Position numbers and translations under genes: made by a program. Of a stretch of 64,000 bases of DNA, positions 29,908-43,942 are shown piece after piece (the first letter of the stretch is position 1; every line of letters starts with the position of its first letter). The stretch spans positions 186,001 to 250,000 of the forward strand of contig NZ_VFES01000004.1 in the NCBI RefSeq assembly GCF_007858185.1. Reading direction: 5' to 3'. The notes under the pieces are model-generated. The model ran no database searches. It saw nothing but the letters and a program-made list of their open reading frames with translations, and was not told the origin of the DNA. This DNA is from Pseudomonas grimontii (GTDB lineage Bacteria; Pseudomonadota; Gammaproteobacteria; Pseudomonadales; Pseudomonadaceae).

Positions 29908-30345
29908 GCTGGAAATCCTTAACAGAGAGCAAAGGTCTCTGAGCTCGAAAAAGTAACGATGCAGTGACGATATGTCGCACTGCAATCAATCGCGGTGATT
30001 TTATGGCTAAACACCGGGCAAGTAAAATTCCTATAGCGAAATTATTCGATGGAATAAGCACATAGTGCACCTTCTTGGGGCTGTAGCCCTTGCGGGGCGG
30101 GCATTAGCGGGCATTTGATCAATTATGTTTTGTTTAATCTGCAACGAAGTTTTCATGTTCCAAATGATAATGAATATTGTTTGCGTGGGGTTTAAGCGAT
30201 TGTTTCTCATGCCGCGGGGTAAGTTGCCGTTACTTGCTTGATTAGCGCTAGTTGCCGGAGCGGATCTTTTAACCGATTTATCTGCAGCGAATACCGCTCT
30301 GGATCAAGGTTTTGTACAAAATCTTCAGGTTGCATGGGTTGCCCT
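29908..30345. other. Non-coding upstream region of nuoA
   Basis: About 440 bases, visibly more AT-rich than the genes, with no credible reading frame. It should contain the nuo promoter on the minus strand. A run at 30165-30182 starting GATAATGAATATTG superficially resembles a Fur box, but the second half does not form the inverted repeat. No tRNA or clear small-RNA structure was seen. Confidence 0.5.
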
Positions 30346-30434
30346 TGTAGGAGGGGGCTTGCTCCCGATTGCTGAGTGTCAGTCAATAACGCTGTTGCTG
30401 GTCCACCGCTATCGGGGGCAAGCCCCCTCCCACA
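30346..30434. repeat. REPIN-type inverted REP pair
   Basis: Left arm TGTAGGAGGGGGCTTGCTCC begins at 30346 and the right arm, beginning ATCGGGGGCAAGCCCCC at 30411, runs to 30434. The two arms are near reverse complements separated by about 40 bases. The same core recurs at 33251, 38819 and 61076. This matches the REP doublets (REPINs) abundant between genes in P. fluorescens-group genomes and mobilised by RAYT transposases. None of those transposases is in the window. Confidence 0.85.
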
Positions 30435-30472
30435 TTTGGACTCTCATTGGCCCGGGGCAGATATCTCAGGCA

Positions 30473-30501
30473 AAAAAACGCCCCGAACCAGTCGGGGCGT
30501 C
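30473..30501 (-). terminator. Intrinsic terminator of aceA
   Basis: Read on the minus strand, GACGCCCCGA and TCGGGGCGTT pair around a short loop and run into a stretch of seven T. It lies 63 bases after the aceA stop. Confidence 0.85.
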
Positions 30502-30563
30502 AGATCGTGCGGCACTGCGGTTAGCTCTTTAACGGGTCCGCAGTGGCCGTGTGCTCACATCGA

Positions 30564-31889
<1,326 letters not shown>

Positions 31890-32384
31890 GGGGGAAAACC
31901 TCGTCGCATAGGTCTAGGTGGAAAATTCCATTTGCCAGCCACGTAGTGAATGCGTGGTTGTGGCCGCTCGCTGACCAGAAGCTTAGGTGTTCAAGTCAAG
32001 TTCGGCGGGGTAGGCGACGGGATGAACGATGGCTCAAGGGCGGGAGTTGAGCAGGTAAGGGCGAACTGCGAACGGTCTTCGGGCATCGTGGGCCTTTGTA
32101 CGATCCATCAGTGTGTAGCCGGGTTACCTGGTTAGCTTCCGTCCCTCGGGACAACTTCGTTCCAGTCGCAACCTCGTCAAACACACCTTGTGGGCGGTAC
32201 AGACACGAATCGGCTCGGGTGGGTAGCTTTGAGCGTCGATTCGAAGGCCCTTGCCAGGGCCCCTGATTAGCGGGAGCGAGGCCATCATGCCCATGCTTTT
32301 TTGGATCGTCAAATGTTTTGTAGTGCTTTTTTTATGGCACTACATCTTTAGTCTAATACGACTCATCAGTCAGTTTTTGGTGCT
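31890..32384. other. Non-coding upstream region of aceA
   Basis: About 495 bases between the aceA start and the end of the secretin-like gene, which lies upstream on the same strand. I see no convincing gene. A 49-codon plus-strand frame from ATG 32287 with a passable ribosome site would run across the inverted repeat at 32319-32344 and into the end of the next gene, and is judged accidental. The region probably holds the aceA promoter and a long 5' leader. Confidence 0.5.
32319..32344. promoter_or_regulatory. TGTAGTGC/GCACTACA inverted repeat upstream of aceA
   Basis: TGTAGTGC (32319-32326) and GCACTACA (32337-32344) form a perfect eight-base inverted repeat with a T-rich 10-base spacer. 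It lies about 430 bases upstream of the aceA start codon. The TGTAGT/ACTACA half-sites recall, from memory, the operator of RccR, an RpiR-family regulator that controls the glyoxylate shunt in Pseudomonas. The repeat is seen; the regulator is an inference. Confidence 0.45.
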
Positions 32385-33122
32385 TCAGTTCAGGGTGTCG
32401 ACTTTAACCCGCAACGTCAGGTCATCACGGCCCTGAGTAGAATAGCTGCGGGTTGTAGAGGATTTATCGGCCTGGGTCTCACGGTTGATGCCGGCCAGGG
32501 GGATCCATTCGCCGAGACGCCCGCTGACGGTTGTGTCGGTACTTTGCACATTCACTACATCGGGACGCTCCTGGCTCATGCGGTCACGGTTGGTACTGAT
32601 CGCCAGATGCACGGTCTCGCCGGTGACGCTGGCGGTGACGTAGAAGCCCTGGGTGACGTTGCGGTACTGGGTCTGGTTCTGCGGGCGACCGTAAGCATCC
32701 GGTTGGGTTGTGGTCAGTGGCACGCTCTGCCCGACCTGGATCAGCGCGGGCACGCCTTCGCTGGCCTGGATCTGCTGGATGCCGCCGTCGCGGCTGGCGG
32801 TGCCGTAGCTGATGATGCGGGTCTGGCTGTCGCCGCTGTTCTGCTGGTTGTTTTCATTGGTGTCGACGGTGATCAGCAGGCGCCTGGCCGGTGTGTCCAG
32901 TTGGGCAAGCAGCGCGCGCAGGTCCTGGATCTTGCCGGGGGCGGCGTTGACAATAAGCTGGTTGCCGTAGGCGCTGACGGTGCCGTCCTTGCCGATGAAG
33001 TTCTGCGCCACGGGCAGCAGGTCGGTGCTGGTGCGGTTGCTCAGGTTGACGACTTCGGTGTCGGCCATTGCTGAGCAACTGGCGGTCAGGAGGAGGGCGG
33101 TGAGCAGGGTGCGTAGGGACAT
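32385..33122 (-). CDS. Orphan secretin-like periplasmic protein
   Basis: The 245-residue product has a signal peptide (about 1-20, ending SAMA) and resembles pieces of bacterial secretins: an N-terminal repeat-like domain ending LRALLAQLDTPARRLLITVDT, then GVPALIQVGQSVPL and a late VSGRLGEWIPLAGI segment. It is far too short for a full secretin, and no type II, III or IV pilus genes are nearby. It may be a stand-alone secretin-domain protein conserved in Pseudomonas; its function is unknown. The last codons overlap no other gene. It is transcribed toward aceA with a long gap between. Confidence 0.65.
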   Translation of the reverse strand: MSLRTLLTALLLTASCSAMADTEVVNLSNRTSTDLLPVAQNFIGKDGTVSAYGNQLIVNAAPGKIQDLRALLAQLDTPARRLLITVDTNENNQQNSGDSQTRIISYGTASRDGGIQQIQASEGVPALIQVGQSVPLTTTQPDAYGRPQNQTQYRNVTQGFYVTASVTGETVHLAISTNRDRMSQERPDVVNVQSTDTTVSGRLGEWIPLAGINRETQADKSSTTRSYSTQGRDDLTLRVKVDTLN

Positions 33123-33250
33123 GTCCGTTATCTCTGCGAGTCATTTAGGCTTGATAGTGCCAGTTTGTCGGCCTGGTGGGTCGCAAGTTGAATCGTAGAC
33201 GGCAAAATGCCCTGGCATGGCAGGGCATTTGGGGTGTTGCTGAAGCAGCT

Positions 33251-33333
33251 ATCGGGGGCAAGCCCCCTCCCACATTTTGACCGAGTACATCCTTTGGAAT
33301 GTGGTCACGTGTGGGAGGGGGCTTGCCCCCGAT
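33251..33333. repeat. REPIN-type inverted REP pair
   Basis: ATCGGGGGCAAGCCCCC begins at 33251 and its reverse complement arm ends at 33333, with the arms reaching 24 bases each and about 35 bases between. The arms are perfect reverse complements, making this the best preserved copy in the window. It lies between the GNAT gene end and the secretin-like gene start. Confidence 0.88.
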
Positions 33334-33353
33334 GGCGGCGACACGGCCTCGGA

Positions 33354-33776
33354 TCAGCCCCCGCGCACCATATCAACATGGGGAATCCCGACTTCCAGGA
33401 ATTCCTCGCTGACGATCTTGAAGCCCAGCCGCTCATAGAATGGTGCCGCATAGACCTGCGCACTCAGGAACTGCTTGGCCTGGCCGCGCTTCTCGGCCAC
33501 GCCAATCACCGCCTCCATCAGCTTGTCGCCGACCTTCAGCCCGCGCCAGTCCTTGAGGACCGACACACGGCCGATCTCGCCGCTGGGCAGCAGGCGCGCG
33601 GTACCAATCGGAAAGTCGCCTTCGAATGCAAGGAAATGCACCGCGTCTGCGTCGTCCGCGTCCCACTCCAGTTCGGGTGGGACCGATTGTTCCGCGATAA
33701 ATACCGTTTCACGAATGCGCCGAATCTCGGCGATATCCTTATGCCAGTCCGCGACACTTACGTGAATCTTATTCAT
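33354..33776 (-). CDS. GNAT family N-acetyltransferase
   Basis: The 140-residue protein is a single GNAT domain: RIRETVFIAEQSVPPELEWD at the start, then GTARLLP, IGRVSVLKDWRGLKVGDKLME with the acetyl-CoA loop, and AAPFYERLGFKIVSEEFLEVGIPHVDM at the end, which resembles ElaA/YjcF-type acetyltransferases. The start at ATG 33776 lies inside the last codons of the upstream ribosomal oxygenase gene (eight-base overlap), so the two are co-translated. The substrate is unknown. Confidence 0.85.
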   Translation of the reverse strand: MNKIHVSVADWHKDIAEIRRIRETVFIAEQSVPPELEWDADDADAVHFLAFEGDFPIGTARLLPSGEIGRVSVLKDWRGLKVGDKLMEAVIGVAEKRGQAKQFLSAQVYAAPFYERLGFKIVSEEFLEVGIPHVDMVRGG

Positions 33777-34935
33777 CGGCAAACCCCAGGCTTCCTTGCT
33801 TGACCAGCTCGCACAGCAGGTCGCGGGCGTCTTCGTCCAGCAGCCATTCGCCGAGGTTTTCGGCGTGCAGTGCATCGGCGGCGCAGACCAGTTTCAGCAG
33901 CTCGCGCAGTTTGCCCGGCAGGTAACGGCTCTGGCCGCTGGCGAACAGCAATACGTCGTCGTCTACTTCCGACCAGGCCATGCGCGCGCTTGGGTTGCGC
34001 ACCAGGATCGCGCCGTCTTGCAGGCTGCTGATGAAGTCGTCTTCGCCCAGTTCTTCGCCCGCCACCATTTCCGGGTAGCGCGGCTCGGTCATGAATTGGC
34101 CGAACCAGGTCAGCAGCATGCGCTCGTCGCTCATGTGCTCGGCCAGCAGGCTCTTGAGGCGGTCGAGGGCGTCGCTCTGGATCTGGTGCGGGTCGCTGAC
34201 CGGCTGCGCGTCGGCGTCGGTGTAGCGCTCTTCGTCGGTCAGGTACTGGGCGAGGAAGTCGGTGAAGTGGGTCAGTACTTCAGCGGCGCTTGGTGCGCGA
34301 AAGCCTACCGAGTACGTCATGCAGTCATCTTCGGCGATGCCGAAATGCGCCAGGCGCGGCGGCAGGTAGAGCATGTCGCCCGGCTCCAGCACCCATTCGG
34401 CGCTTTCTTCGAATTCGGCGAGGATGCGCAGGTCGGCGTGCTGCAGCAGCGGGCTTTCGGAGCTGCACATCTGACCGATTTTCCAGTTGCGCTTGCCCTG
34501 GGCTTGCAGCAGGAATACGTCGTAGTTGTCGAAGTGCGGGCCTACGCTGCCGCCGGGTGCGGCAAAGCTGATCATTACGTCGTCGATACGCCAGCTTGGC
34601 AGGAAGCGGAACTGCTCCAGCAGTTCGGCCACTTCCGGCACGAACTGGTCGACCGCCTGTACCAGCAGGGTCCACTCACGCTCAGGCAGGGTGCTGAAGG
34701 CGTCTTCGGCGAACGGGCCGCGGCGCAGTTCCCACGGGCGCTCGCCGTGTTCGATCACCAGGCGCGATTCGACTTCTTCTTCCAGGGCCAGGCCGGCGAG
34801 TTCGTCGGCGTCGATCGGGCTTTCGAAGTCAGGGATCGCCTGGCGGATCAGCAGTGGTTTTTTCTGCCAGTAGTCGCGCAGGAATTCCCGTGCCGTGATG
34901 CCGCCCAGAAGTTGAAGAGGGATATCAGGATTCAT
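33769..34935 (-). CDS. roxA: JmjC-type ribosomal protein hydroxylase (RoxA/YcfD family)
   Basis: This Fe(II)/2-oxoglutarate oxygenase of the YcfD/RoxA family hydroxylates an arginine of ribosomal protein L16. The 388-residue protein has the iron site His134-x-Asp136 in GPHFDNYDVF and His197 in LPPRLAHFGIAEDD, in the expected spacing, and a winged-helix C-terminal part. I start at ATG 34935 (MNPDIPLQLLGG); a start eight codons earlier lacks support. It is separated from purB by that gene's terminator. Confidence 0.88.
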   Translation of the reverse strand: MNPDIPLQLLGGITAREFLRDYWQKKPLLIRQAIPDFESPIDADELAGLALEEEVESRLVIEHGERPWELRRGPFAEDAFSTLPEREWTLLVQAVDQFVPEVAELLEQFRFLPSWRIDDVMISFAAPGGSVGPHFDNYDVFLLQAQGKRNWKIGQMCSSESPLLQHADLRILAEFEESAEWVLEPGDMLYLPPRLAHFGIAEDDCMTYSVGFRAPSAAEVLTHFTDFLAQYLTDEERYTDADAQPVSDPHQIQSDALDRLKSLLAEHMSDERMLLTWFGQFMTEPRYPEMVAGEELGEDDFISSLQDGAILVRNPSARMAWSEVDDDVLLFASGQSRYLPGKLRELLKLVCAADALHAENLGEWLLDEDARDLLCELVKQGSLGFADE

Positions 34936-34974
34936 GTGTAACCTATTGAAAAAAAGCACTTTTCAGACTGGAAT

Positions 34975-35001
34975 AAAAACGCCCGGCGCGGCCGGGCGTC
35001 T
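34975..35001 (-). terminator. Intrinsic terminator of purB
   Basis: On the minus strand, ACGCCCGGC and GCCGGGCGT pair around a three-base loop and are followed by TTTTT. It lies about 20 bases after the purB stop. Confidence 0.85.
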
Positions 35002-35019
35002 CAAGGGGGCTTGCGCGAA

Positions 35020-36477
<1,458 letters not shown>

Positions 36478-36515
36478 TTACGCGTAACGGCTTGAAAATA
36501 GCCTGTTGATGCGAC

Positions 36516-37139
36516 TTATTCGTTGCGCATCAACGGGTAAAGCTCTTTGAGCAATTTGCGTCGGCTGATCACCAGCTGCCAACGATGACCGCCCAATTGC
36601 CGCCACAACCGCGCCGAACGAATACCGGCCAGCAGCAGGGCACGGATTTTCGAGGCGTTGTTCGGTTGCTGCAGGTTGCGCATGTCGCCGTGCACCTGGA
36701 TGCGCTGGCGCAAGGTGCTCAAGGTGTCCTGGTACAGCGCACCGCAGGCGGCGATCACGTTTTCGTGGGCCGGACCGAAGTGTTCTACCTGTGACTGGAT
36801 CTGTGGCAGGCGTTTGCCGATGGTTTCCAGCATGTCTTCGCGCTTGGCCAGTTGGCGCTCGAGGCCGAGCATCGACAGGGCGTAGCGCAGCGGCTCGCGC
36901 TGCAAGGTGCTGGGGTCGCGCTCCAGGGCGCCGACCAGGGCGCGATAACCTTCACGCAGTGCCAGGTCGTCGCCGCCGTAGACTTCCAGGGTGTCCTTGG
37001 GGTCGCGGATCAGCAGGCTGCCGAGCATGCAGGTCAGGCCGGCTTCGGTGACCTGGCCGGTCTTGGCGATCTTGTCCACCAGCACGGCGGAGAGAAATAC
37101 CCCGCCGAGTGCCGTCAATTGCTCCTGGGTCGGGCTCAT
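36516..37139 (-). CDS. hflD: High-frequency lysogenization protein HflD homolog
   Basis: HflD is a membrane-associated all-helical protein best known for binding the lambda CII protein in E. coli; its normal cell role is unclear. The 207-residue product is rich in helix-forming residues, with [18 protein letters not shown] near the start and [21 protein letters not shown] near the end. It overlaps mnmA by four bases, the standard mnmA-hflD pairing in gamma-proteobacteria. Confidence 0.93.
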   Translation of the reverse strand: MSPTQEQLTALGGVFLSAVLVDKIAKTGQVTEAGLTCMLGSLLIRDPKDTLEVYGGDDLALREGYRALVGALERDPSTLQREPLRYALSMLGLERQLAKREDMLETIGKRLPQIQSQVEHFGPAHENVIAACGALYQDTLSTLRQRIQVHGDMRNLQQPNNASKIRALLLAGIRSARLWRQLGGHRWQLVISRRKLLKELYPLMRNE

Positions 37140-38260
37140 GCCGGGTTGCTCCAGGCTTCGGCGACTTCAATCACGCCGCCGCCCAGGCAAATCTCACCGT
37201 CATAGAACACCACCGACTGGCCAGGGGTGACCGCGCGTTGCGGGTCATCAAAGGTGGCGCGGTAGCCCGTCGCGGTTTTTTCCAGGGTGCAGGGCTGGTC
37301 GCTTTGGCGATAGCGCACCTTGGCAGTCAGGCGGCGCGGGGTGCTCAAGTCGATCGGGTTGACCCAATAGATCTCCGAGGCCAGCAGCGCGCCCGAGAAC
37401 AGCAGCGGGTGCTCATTGCCCTGGCCGACGATCAGCACGTTGTGCTCCAGATCCTTGACCAGCACGTACCACGGCTCTTCGCCGGCGTCTTTCAAGCCGC
37501 CGATGCCCAGGCCCTGGCGCTGGCCGATGGTGTGGTACATCAGGCCGTGGTGACGGCCGATCACTTCACCCGCGGTGGTCTTGATCTCGCCCGGTTGTGC
37601 CGGCAGGTATTGCTTGAGGAAGTCGCTGAAGCGACGCTCGCCGATAAAGCAGATCCCGGTGGAATCCTTCTTCTTGGCGGTCGCCAGGCCATGTTGCTCG
37701 GCGATCCTGCGCACTTCGGGTTTTTCCAGCTCACCCACCGGGAACAGGGTCTTGGCGATCTGTTCACCGCCGACGGCGTGCAGGAAGTAGCTTTGGTCCT
37801 TGTTCGGGTCCAGGCCCTTGAGCAGTTCGGTGCGGCCATCGATGTCGCGGCGGCGCACGTAGTGGCCAGTGGCAATCAGGTCGGCGCCGAGGATCATGGC
37901 GTAGTCGAGGAACGCCTTGAACTTGATTTCGCGGTTGCACAGGATGTCCGGGTTCGGCGTGCGACCGGCTTTGTATTCGGCCAGGAAGTGCTCGAACACG
38001 TTGTCCCAGTACTCGGCGGCGAAGTTGGCGGTGTGCAGCTTGATACCGATCTTGTCGCACACGGCCTGGGCGTCCGCCAGGTCGTCCATGGCGGTGCAAT
38101 ATTCCGTTCCATCGTCTTCTTCCCAGTTCTTCATGAACAGGCCTTCCACCTCATAACCCTGCTCCATGAGCAGAACGGCGGAAACGGAAGAATCCACGCC
38201 GCCGGACATGCCGACGATGACGCGCTTCTTTTGTGTGTCAGAAGGGGCTGGATCACGCAT
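37136..38260 (-). CDS. mnmA: tRNA-specific 2-thiouridylase MnmA
   Basis: MnmA adds sulfur to uridine 34 in the wobble position of tRNAs for Lys, Glu and Gln. The 374-residue enzyme has the PP-loop SGGVDSS at residues 19-25, the first catalytic cysteine in [12 protein letters not shown], and the second in [11 protein letters not shown]. In gamma-proteobacteria sulfur reaches MnmA through TusA, TusBCD and TusE; the last four are encoded at 58372-59726 in this window. It is co-transcribed with hflD. Confidence 0.97.
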   Translation of the reverse strand: MRDPAPSDTQKKRVIVGMSGGVDSSVSAVLLMEQGYEVEGLFMKNWEEDDGTEYCTAMDDLADAQAVCDKIGIKLHTANFAAEYWDNVFEHFLAEYKAGRTPNPDILCNREIKFKAFLDYAMILGADLIATGHYVRRRDIDGRTELLKGLDPNKDQSYFLHAVGGEQIAKTLFPVGELEKPEVRRIAEQHGLATAKKKDSTGICFIGERRFSDFLKQYLPAQPGEIKTTAGEVIGRHHGLMYHTIGQRQGLGIGGLKDAGEEPWYVLVKDLEHNVLIVGQGNEHPLLFSGALLASEIYWVNPIDLSTPRRLTAKVRYRQSDQPCTLEKTATGYRATFDDPQRAVTPGQSVVFYDGEICLGGGVIEVAEAWSNPA

Positions 38261-38319
38261 AGGGTTTCAACGGGTGTCTTGAAAAAGGACGCGATTCTAG
38301 CAGGCCTGGGCCCGCAAGG

Positions 38320-38766
38320 CTAAAGAGAAGGGCGGATCAATTCCAGACTGTGACGCTGGCCGCTCAGATAATCATCGATACAGCGGATGATCAGCTCGCT
38401 GCGCCAGTCGTCGCGCACGGCCATCAGCTCGTCGCGGGTCAGCCAGCGGGCGCGCACGATACCTTCGTCGAGCGGATAGTCCGGGTGGTGTTTCAAGGCC
38501 TTGGCGGTGAAGCACACCCGTTGGTAAGTCACGCCATTGCTGGGTGCGGTGTACAGGTAGATGCCGACGATGCCCGTGGCTTCCACGTCCCAGCCGGTTT
38601 CCTCGAGGGTTTCGCGCACGGCGGCCTCGGTCAGGGTTTCATGCGGGTCGAGGTGGCCGGCGGGCTGGTTGAGCACGGCGCGGCCGCCCTTGAGTTCTTC
38701 GACCATCAGGAACTTGCCGTTGTCTTCGACGATGGTGGCGACAGTGATGTGGGGTTGCCAGGTCAT
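38320..38766 (-). CDS. nudJ: Nudix hydrolase, NudJ-like
   Basis: The 148-residue protein shows the Nudix box GHLDPHETLTEAAVRETLEETG, in which the Glu residues bind Mg. It resembles NudJ, which hydrolyses thiamin and nucleoside pyrophosphates and commonly stands upstream of mnmA in this order. I start at MTWQPHITVAT (38766); an upstream extension of 14 codons is not supported. Confidence 0.88.
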   Translation of the reverse strand: MTWQPHITVATIVEDNGKFLMVEELKGGRAVLNQPAGHLDPHETLTEAAVRETLEETGWDVEATGIVGIYLYTAPSNGVTYQRVCFTAKALKHHPDYPLDEGIVRARWLTRDELMAVRDDWRSELIIRCIDDYLSGQRHSLELIRPSL

Positions 38767-38818
38767 TGGAGGCCTCGATTCAAGATATGACGCGGTGTTT
38801 GGGCGCAATTGCGGTCAG

Positions 38819-38907
38819 TGTGGGAGGGAGCTTGCCCCCGATGACGGTGTGTCAGTTACCAATAGCTTGACTGATCCATCGCTATCGGGGGCAAGCCCCC
38901 TCGCACA
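38819..38907. repeat. REPIN-type inverted REP pair
   Basis: TGTGGGAGGGAGCTTGCC begins at 38819 and the complementary right arm, from ATCGGGGGCAAGCC at 38884, ends at 38907. A few bases differ between the arms, including GAG for GGG and TCG for TCC. It lies between the Nudix gene and the end of the monomeric isocitrate dehydrogenase gene. Confidence 0.83.
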
Positions 38908-38943
38908 TTTGATCCGGTTTCTTCCGTTGAACAGTAGAAACAG

Positions 38944-38972
38944 AAACCCCGGCACAGGGCCGGGGCTTCTTT
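38944..38972 (-). terminator. Intrinsic terminator of the monomeric isocitrate dehydrogenase gene
   Basis: GCCCCGGCCC and its partner GCCGGGG pair on the minus strand, followed by TTTC. It lies 15 bases after the gene's stop. The T tract is short, so efficiency may be moderate. Confidence 0.65.
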
Positions 38973-38986
38973 GCAACCTTACAACC

Positions 38987-41705
<2,719 letters not shown>

Positions 41706-42962
41706 ATGGGATACAAGAAGATTCAGGTTCCGGCAGTCGGCGACAAAATCACCGTCAATGCAGACCATTCTCTCAATGTTCCTGACCAACCGATCATCCC
41801 TTATATCGAAGGTGACGGTATTGGCGTCGACATCAGCCCGGTGATGATCAAGGTGGTCGACGCAGCTGTTGAAAAGGCCTACGGCGGCAAGCGTAAAATC
41901 TCGTGGATGGAGGTGTACGCCGGCGAGAAGGCGACCCAAGTCTACGACCAGGACACCTGGCTGCCCCAGGAAACCCTGGATGCGGTCAAGGATTACGTGG
42001 TGTCCATCAAGGGCCCGCTGACTACCCCGGTCGGCGGTGGCATTCGTTCGTTGAACGTGGCCCTGCGTCAGCAACTCGACCTGTACGTGTGCCTGCGCCC
42101 GGTGCGCTGGTTCGAAGGCGTGCCCAGCCCGGTCAAGAAACCAGGCGACGTGGACATGACCATCTTCCGCGAAAACTCCGAAGATATTTACGCCGGGATC
42201 GAATGGAAGGCCGGCTCGCCGGAAGCGACAAAGATCATCAAGTTCCTCAAGGAGGAAATGGGCGTCACCAAGATTCGTTTCGACCAGGATTGCGGCATTG
42301 GTATCAAGCCGGTATCGCTGGAAGGCACCAAGCGCCTGGCGCGCAAGGCCCTGCAATATGTAGTGGATAATGATCGCGATTCGCTGACCATCGTGCACAA
42401 AGGCAACATCATGAAGTTCACTGAAGGGGCCTTCAAGGAATGGGCTTACGAAGTGGCGGCCGAAGAGTTCGGTGCGACCCTGCTGGATGGCGGTCCGTGG
42501 ATGCAGTTCAAGAACCCGAAGACAGGCAAGAATGTAGTGGTCAAGGACGCCATCGCCGATGCCATGCTCCAGCAGATCCTGCTGCGTCCGGCTGAGTATG
42601 ACGTGATCGCGACCCTTAACCTGAACGGCGACTACCTGTCCGACGCCCTGGCGGCGGAAGTGGGCGGTATCGGGATTGCGCCGGGTGCCAACCTGTCCGA
42701 CACCGTGGCCATGTTCGAGGCGACCCACGGTACTGCGCCCAAATATGCGGGCAAGGACCAGGTCAACCCGGGCTCATTGATCCTGTCGGCGGAAATGATG
42801 CTGCGTCATATGGGTTGGACCGAGGCGGCAGACCTGATCATCAAGGGTACCAACGGCGCTATCTCGGCCAAGACCGTGACCTACGACTTCGAGCGCCTGA
42901 TGGATGGCGCGAAGCTGGTGTCGTCGTCGGGCTTTGGTGATGCGCTGATTTCGCATATGTAA
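41706..42962 (+). CDS. icd: NADP-dependent isocitrate dehydrogenase, dimeric type
   Basis: The 418-residue enzyme is the E. coli-type isocitrate dehydrogenase. The start at ATG 41706 ([10 protein letters not shown]) is favoured by GGAG six bases upstream; an ATG at 41694 overlaps that site. Ser115 in [11 protein letters not shown] matches the residue phosphorylated by AceK when the glyoxylate shunt must run, and the aceA gene is 10 kb away. aceK itself is not in the window. It converges on cspD with a strong shared terminator between. Confidence 0.97.
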   Translation: MGYKKIQVPAVGDKITVNADHSLNVPDQPIIPYIEGDGIGVDISPVMIKVVDAAVEKAYGGKRKISWMEVYAGEKATQVYDQDTWLPQETLDAVKDYVVSIKGPLTTPVGGGIRSLNVALRQQLDLYVCLRPVRWFEGVPSPVKKPGDVDMTIFRENSEDIYAGIEWKAGSPEATKIIKFLKEEMGVTKIRFDQDCGIGIKPVSLEGTKRLARKALQYVVDNDRDSLTIVHKGNIMKFTEGAFKEWAYEVAAEEFGATLLDGGPWMQFKNPKTGKNVVVKDAIADAMLQQILLRPAEYDVIATLNLNGDYLSDALAAEVGGIGIAPGANLSDTVAMFEATHGTAPKYAGKDQVNPGSLILSAEMMLRHMGWTEAADLIIKGTNGAISAKTVTYDFERLMDGAKLVSSSGFGDALISHM

Positions 42963-42975
42963 AAGAGAGCAAATA

Positions 42976-43017
42976 AAAACGGCCACCTCAACTTGATTGG
43001 GGTGGCCGTTTTTTTTA
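42976..43017. terminator. Bidirectional terminator between icd and cspD
   Basis: AACGGCCACC and GGTGGCCGTT form a ten-base-pair stem with a 13-base loop, with an A run on the left and T8 on the right. It suits both convergent genes. Confidence 0.9.
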
Positions 43018-43043
43018 TCGCAAGCTACACACCCTGTGGCCGA

Positions 43044-43319
43044 TCAGGCCAATTGCTTCTTCTTATGAGTGGGCAGTGGTGCGGTGTTTTCCAATGTTTC
43101 AGTTTTCACTACATCAATGTTCACTGCATGCAGCCCTTTGGGTCCTTGAATGATTTCAAAGGTTACCGCTTGGCCCGCTTTCAGCGTTTTGTACCCGTCC
43201 ATGGTGATCGCTGAATAATGAGCAAAAAGGTCCTCGCTTTTACCTTCTTGAAGAACAAAGCCATATCCCTTGGTATTGTTGAACCACTTGACCTTGCCGC
43301 TGATCTTGACGCCAGACAT
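43044..43319 (-). CDS. cspD: Cold-shock-domain protein CspD
   Basis: The 91-residue protein has one cold-shock domain with the RNA-binding motifs KGYGFV and DLFAHYSAI, and an extra C-terminal tail. This fits CspD, which is induced in stationary phase and slows replication in E. coli. The start at ATG 43319 is nine bases from AGAGG; ATG 43325 is only three bases away, and the GTG further upstream gives no homology. It stands divergently from clpS, as in many gamma-proteobacteria. Confidence 0.9.
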   Translation of the reverse strand: MSGVKISGKVKWFNNTKGYGFVLQEGKSEDLFAHYSAITMDGYKTLKAGQAVTFEIIQGPKGLHAVNIDVVKTETLENTAPLPTHKKKQLA

Positions 43320-43544
43320 ACCCATTTCCCTCTGCACCAGACTCCATCACTGGAGTATCATCCAGTTTATCCGTCCTAACCCGAATAAATAAGGTTGACT
43401 GCGCGGACCTTTTTTACCCACTGTGGGTTCTATTGGTTGTAACACCGATTTGCCGATAGTCAAGGCGACCGGGTGGTCAGGAGTTGAAATTCTGACAGGT
43501 CGCCCCCACCACTGTATTTGAACCACTGACGAACCTTTCTTTCC

Positions 43545-43913
43545 ATGCATGCAATCAGCCAGATTCGACTAACATTCAATCAGGATCGACCGGATCACGA
43601 ACACGATGACGACGGTTCTGCAGGCATTGCTGTTCAGGAGGCCAAGCCTGCTTTACAGGCGCCGCCGATGTACAAGGTGGTTTTGTTCAACGATGACTAC
43701 ACACCGATGGATTTCGTGGTCGAAGTGCTCGAGGTGTTTTTTAACCTGAACCGCGAGTTGGCGACCAAGGTAATGCTGGCCGTTCACACAGAAGGACGGG
43801 CAGTATGTGGAGTGTTTACCCGTGACATCGCCGAGACAAAGGCCATGCAGGTCAACCAGTACGCCAGGGAAAGCCAGCATCCGCTACTCTGTGAAATCGA
43901 GAAGGACGGTTAA
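43545..43913 (+). CDS. clpS: ATP-dependent Clp protease adaptor ClpS
   Basis: ClpS recognises bulky N-terminal residues (N-degrons) and hands proteins to ClpA. The 122-residue product has a flexible N-terminal extension (1-40) and the folded domain with the conserved [18 protein letters not shown] pocket and [12 protein letters not shown]. It stands 29 bases before clpA and is expressed with it. Confidence 0.95.
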   Translation: MHAISQIRLTFNQDRPDHEHDDDGSAGIAVQEAKPALQAPPMYKVVLFNDDYTPMDFVVEVLEVFFNLNRELATKVMLAVHTEGRAVCGVFTRDIAETKAMQVNQYARESQHPLLCEIEKDG

Positions 43914-43942
43914 CGCCGACCACTTGGGTATGAGGTGAAGCT

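Noticed and set aside
30165..30182. Fur-box-like GATAATGAATATTG in the nuoA upstream region.
   Set aside because: Only the left half fits; the right half does not make the expected inverted repeat.
32354..32365. TAATACGACTCA matches the first 12 bases of the phage T7 promoter.
   Set aside because: The remaining initiation part does not match and there is no T7-like polymerase or phage gene. Chance similarity.
32287..32436. Small 49-codon hydrophobic frame on the plus strand upstream of aceA with a passable ribosome site.
   Set aside because: It spans the inverted repeat and overlaps the end of the opposite secretin-like gene; no recognisable motif.
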